Assembly (NCBI RefSeq): GCF_028595305.1
Contig: NZ_JAQQXS010000006.1
Span: 208,042-272,041 of the forward strand
Direction of reading: 5' to 3'
Source of the DNA: Roseateles koreensis
GTDB lineage: Bacteria; Pseudomonadota; Gammaproteobacteria; Burkholderiales; Burkholderiaceae_C
DNA: 64,000 nucleotides
Shown here: one piece after another, positions 63,672 through 64,000 of the stretch
How the letters are laid out: every line of letters begins with the position of its first letter
Numbering within the stretch: the first letter of the stretch is position 1
Program-made: the position numbers and the translations under genes
Notes under the pieces: model-generated
The model's input: the letters and a program-made list of their open reading frames with translations, nothing else
Told to the model about the DNA's origin: nothing
Database searches by the model: none

Positions 63672-64000
63672 ATGAGCCTTTCGCGCCCCAATCAGCCCTC
63701 CTACTCCGCCGCCGAACTCGGCGCACGTATCCGCAGCCAACTGAGTAAGTTAGCGGAGCAAGGACTGGGCGCGACTGGCCCCTCCAACCAAGCCCAAGTC
63801 GGCCTGGAGTTAGGCCCCGACCACCCCCTGCTTCACATCACCCACTGGCACTACCGCCAAACCCTGCACGAGCCCTGGCGCCTAGACCTTAGGGCCAGCG
63901 GCGGCAACATCCCCGACCTCAGCACCCTGCTGATGCAGCGCGCTAGCTTTTGGCAGCGCGACGGTGTACTTGGCTTTCATGCCCTCAGCGGCCTGATCCA
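63672..64000 (+). CDS. VgrG-like spike protein, N-terminal part (cut by window edge)
   Basis: About 109 residues are in the window, with no stop. After a 50-residue leader (SAAELGARIRSQLSKLAEQG) comes HPLLHITHWHYRQTLHEPWRLDLRASGGNIPDLSTLLMQRASFWQRDG, which fits the opening gp27-like strands of VgrG (P-L-x-V-x-x-F-x-G-x-E-x-L-S-E-P-[FY]-x-[FL]). The length of the N-terminal extension is unusual. The identity depends on the part outside the window; another T6SS component is possible. Confidence 0.5.
   Translation, partial: MSLSRPNQPSYSAAELGARIRSQLSKLAEQGLGATGPSNQAQVGLELGPDHPLLHITHWHYRQTLHEPWRLDLRASGGNIPDLSTLLMQRASFWQRDGVLGFHALSGLI

Overview
The window looks like a chromosomal segment of a Gram-negative betaproteobacterium, most likely order Burkholderiales and plausibly Comamonadaceae. 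This rests on high G+C coding sequence, a Gram-negative porin, RlpA- and OprM/NodT-type envelope proteins, a tmk-holB-pilZ-tatD block, a tsaE-amiC-mutL-rluB-miaA neighbourhood, and aromatic catabolism genes. No rRNA, tRNA or CRISPR array was found. The genus cannot be fixed by eye.

Layout. 1-1657: end of a LysR regulator, a divergent 3-hydroxyanthranilate dioxygenase gene and a CoxG-like gene. 1696-7113: thyA, then five exported, lipid-anchored or membrane-anchored envelope proteins closed by a hairpin terminator. 7133-14012: an MsbA-type ABC exporter divergent from a marR-OMF-emrA-emrB tripartite drug efflux operon. A MarR-type palindrome sits exactly inside the -35/-10 spacer of the efflux promoter. 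14028-20720: a quinate/shikimate catabolic operon (porin, VOC/HPPD-like protein, dehydroshikimate dehydratase-like isomerase, ShiA-like transporter, aroE, aroQ) with a divergent IclR regulator and a PcaU-like triple-repeat operator. 20887-33655: a degenerate GGDEF protein, miaA, rluB with a very long disordered extension, mutL, dedA, amiC, tsaE, queG, an AEC transporter, a chalcone isomerase-like protein and xerD. 33724-46341: marC, aceA with palindromes upstream, an Fe-alcohol dehydrogenase, an HSL-family esterase, a thioesterase-GNAT fusion, ygfZ, the mltG-tmk-holB-pilZ-tatD-ankyrin block and a dienelactone hydrolase-family gene.

46342-48357 is a graveyard of broken pieces: a Tn3-family terminal repeat, a frameshifted tnpA tail, a LysR tail, a truncated IS3-type orfA, and a frameshifted puuD-like fragment bracketed by perfect 16-bp inverted repeats. 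It cuts off the last gene of the operon next to it and marks the left border of a type VI secretion (T6SS) locus.

48350-64000 is that T6SS locus in two divergent arms. The minus arm reads RlpA-domain composite protein and ClpV/TssH, then DUF2169 protein, ketosynthase-fold protein, LCAT-lipase-fold protein and TssE, most of them overlapping by 4-8 bases. The plus arm reads TssF, TssG, TssB, TssC and the start of a VgrG-like protein that leaves the window. The most interesting content is the accessory set in the minus arm. The lipase-fold protein appears to have lost its nucleophilic serine, the ketosynthase-fold protein keeps only part of a KS active site, and both are translationally coupled to a DUF2169 adaptor. 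A separate 842-residue protein embeds an intact RlpA peptidoglycan-lyase domain between a novel N-terminal region and a long proline-rich tail.
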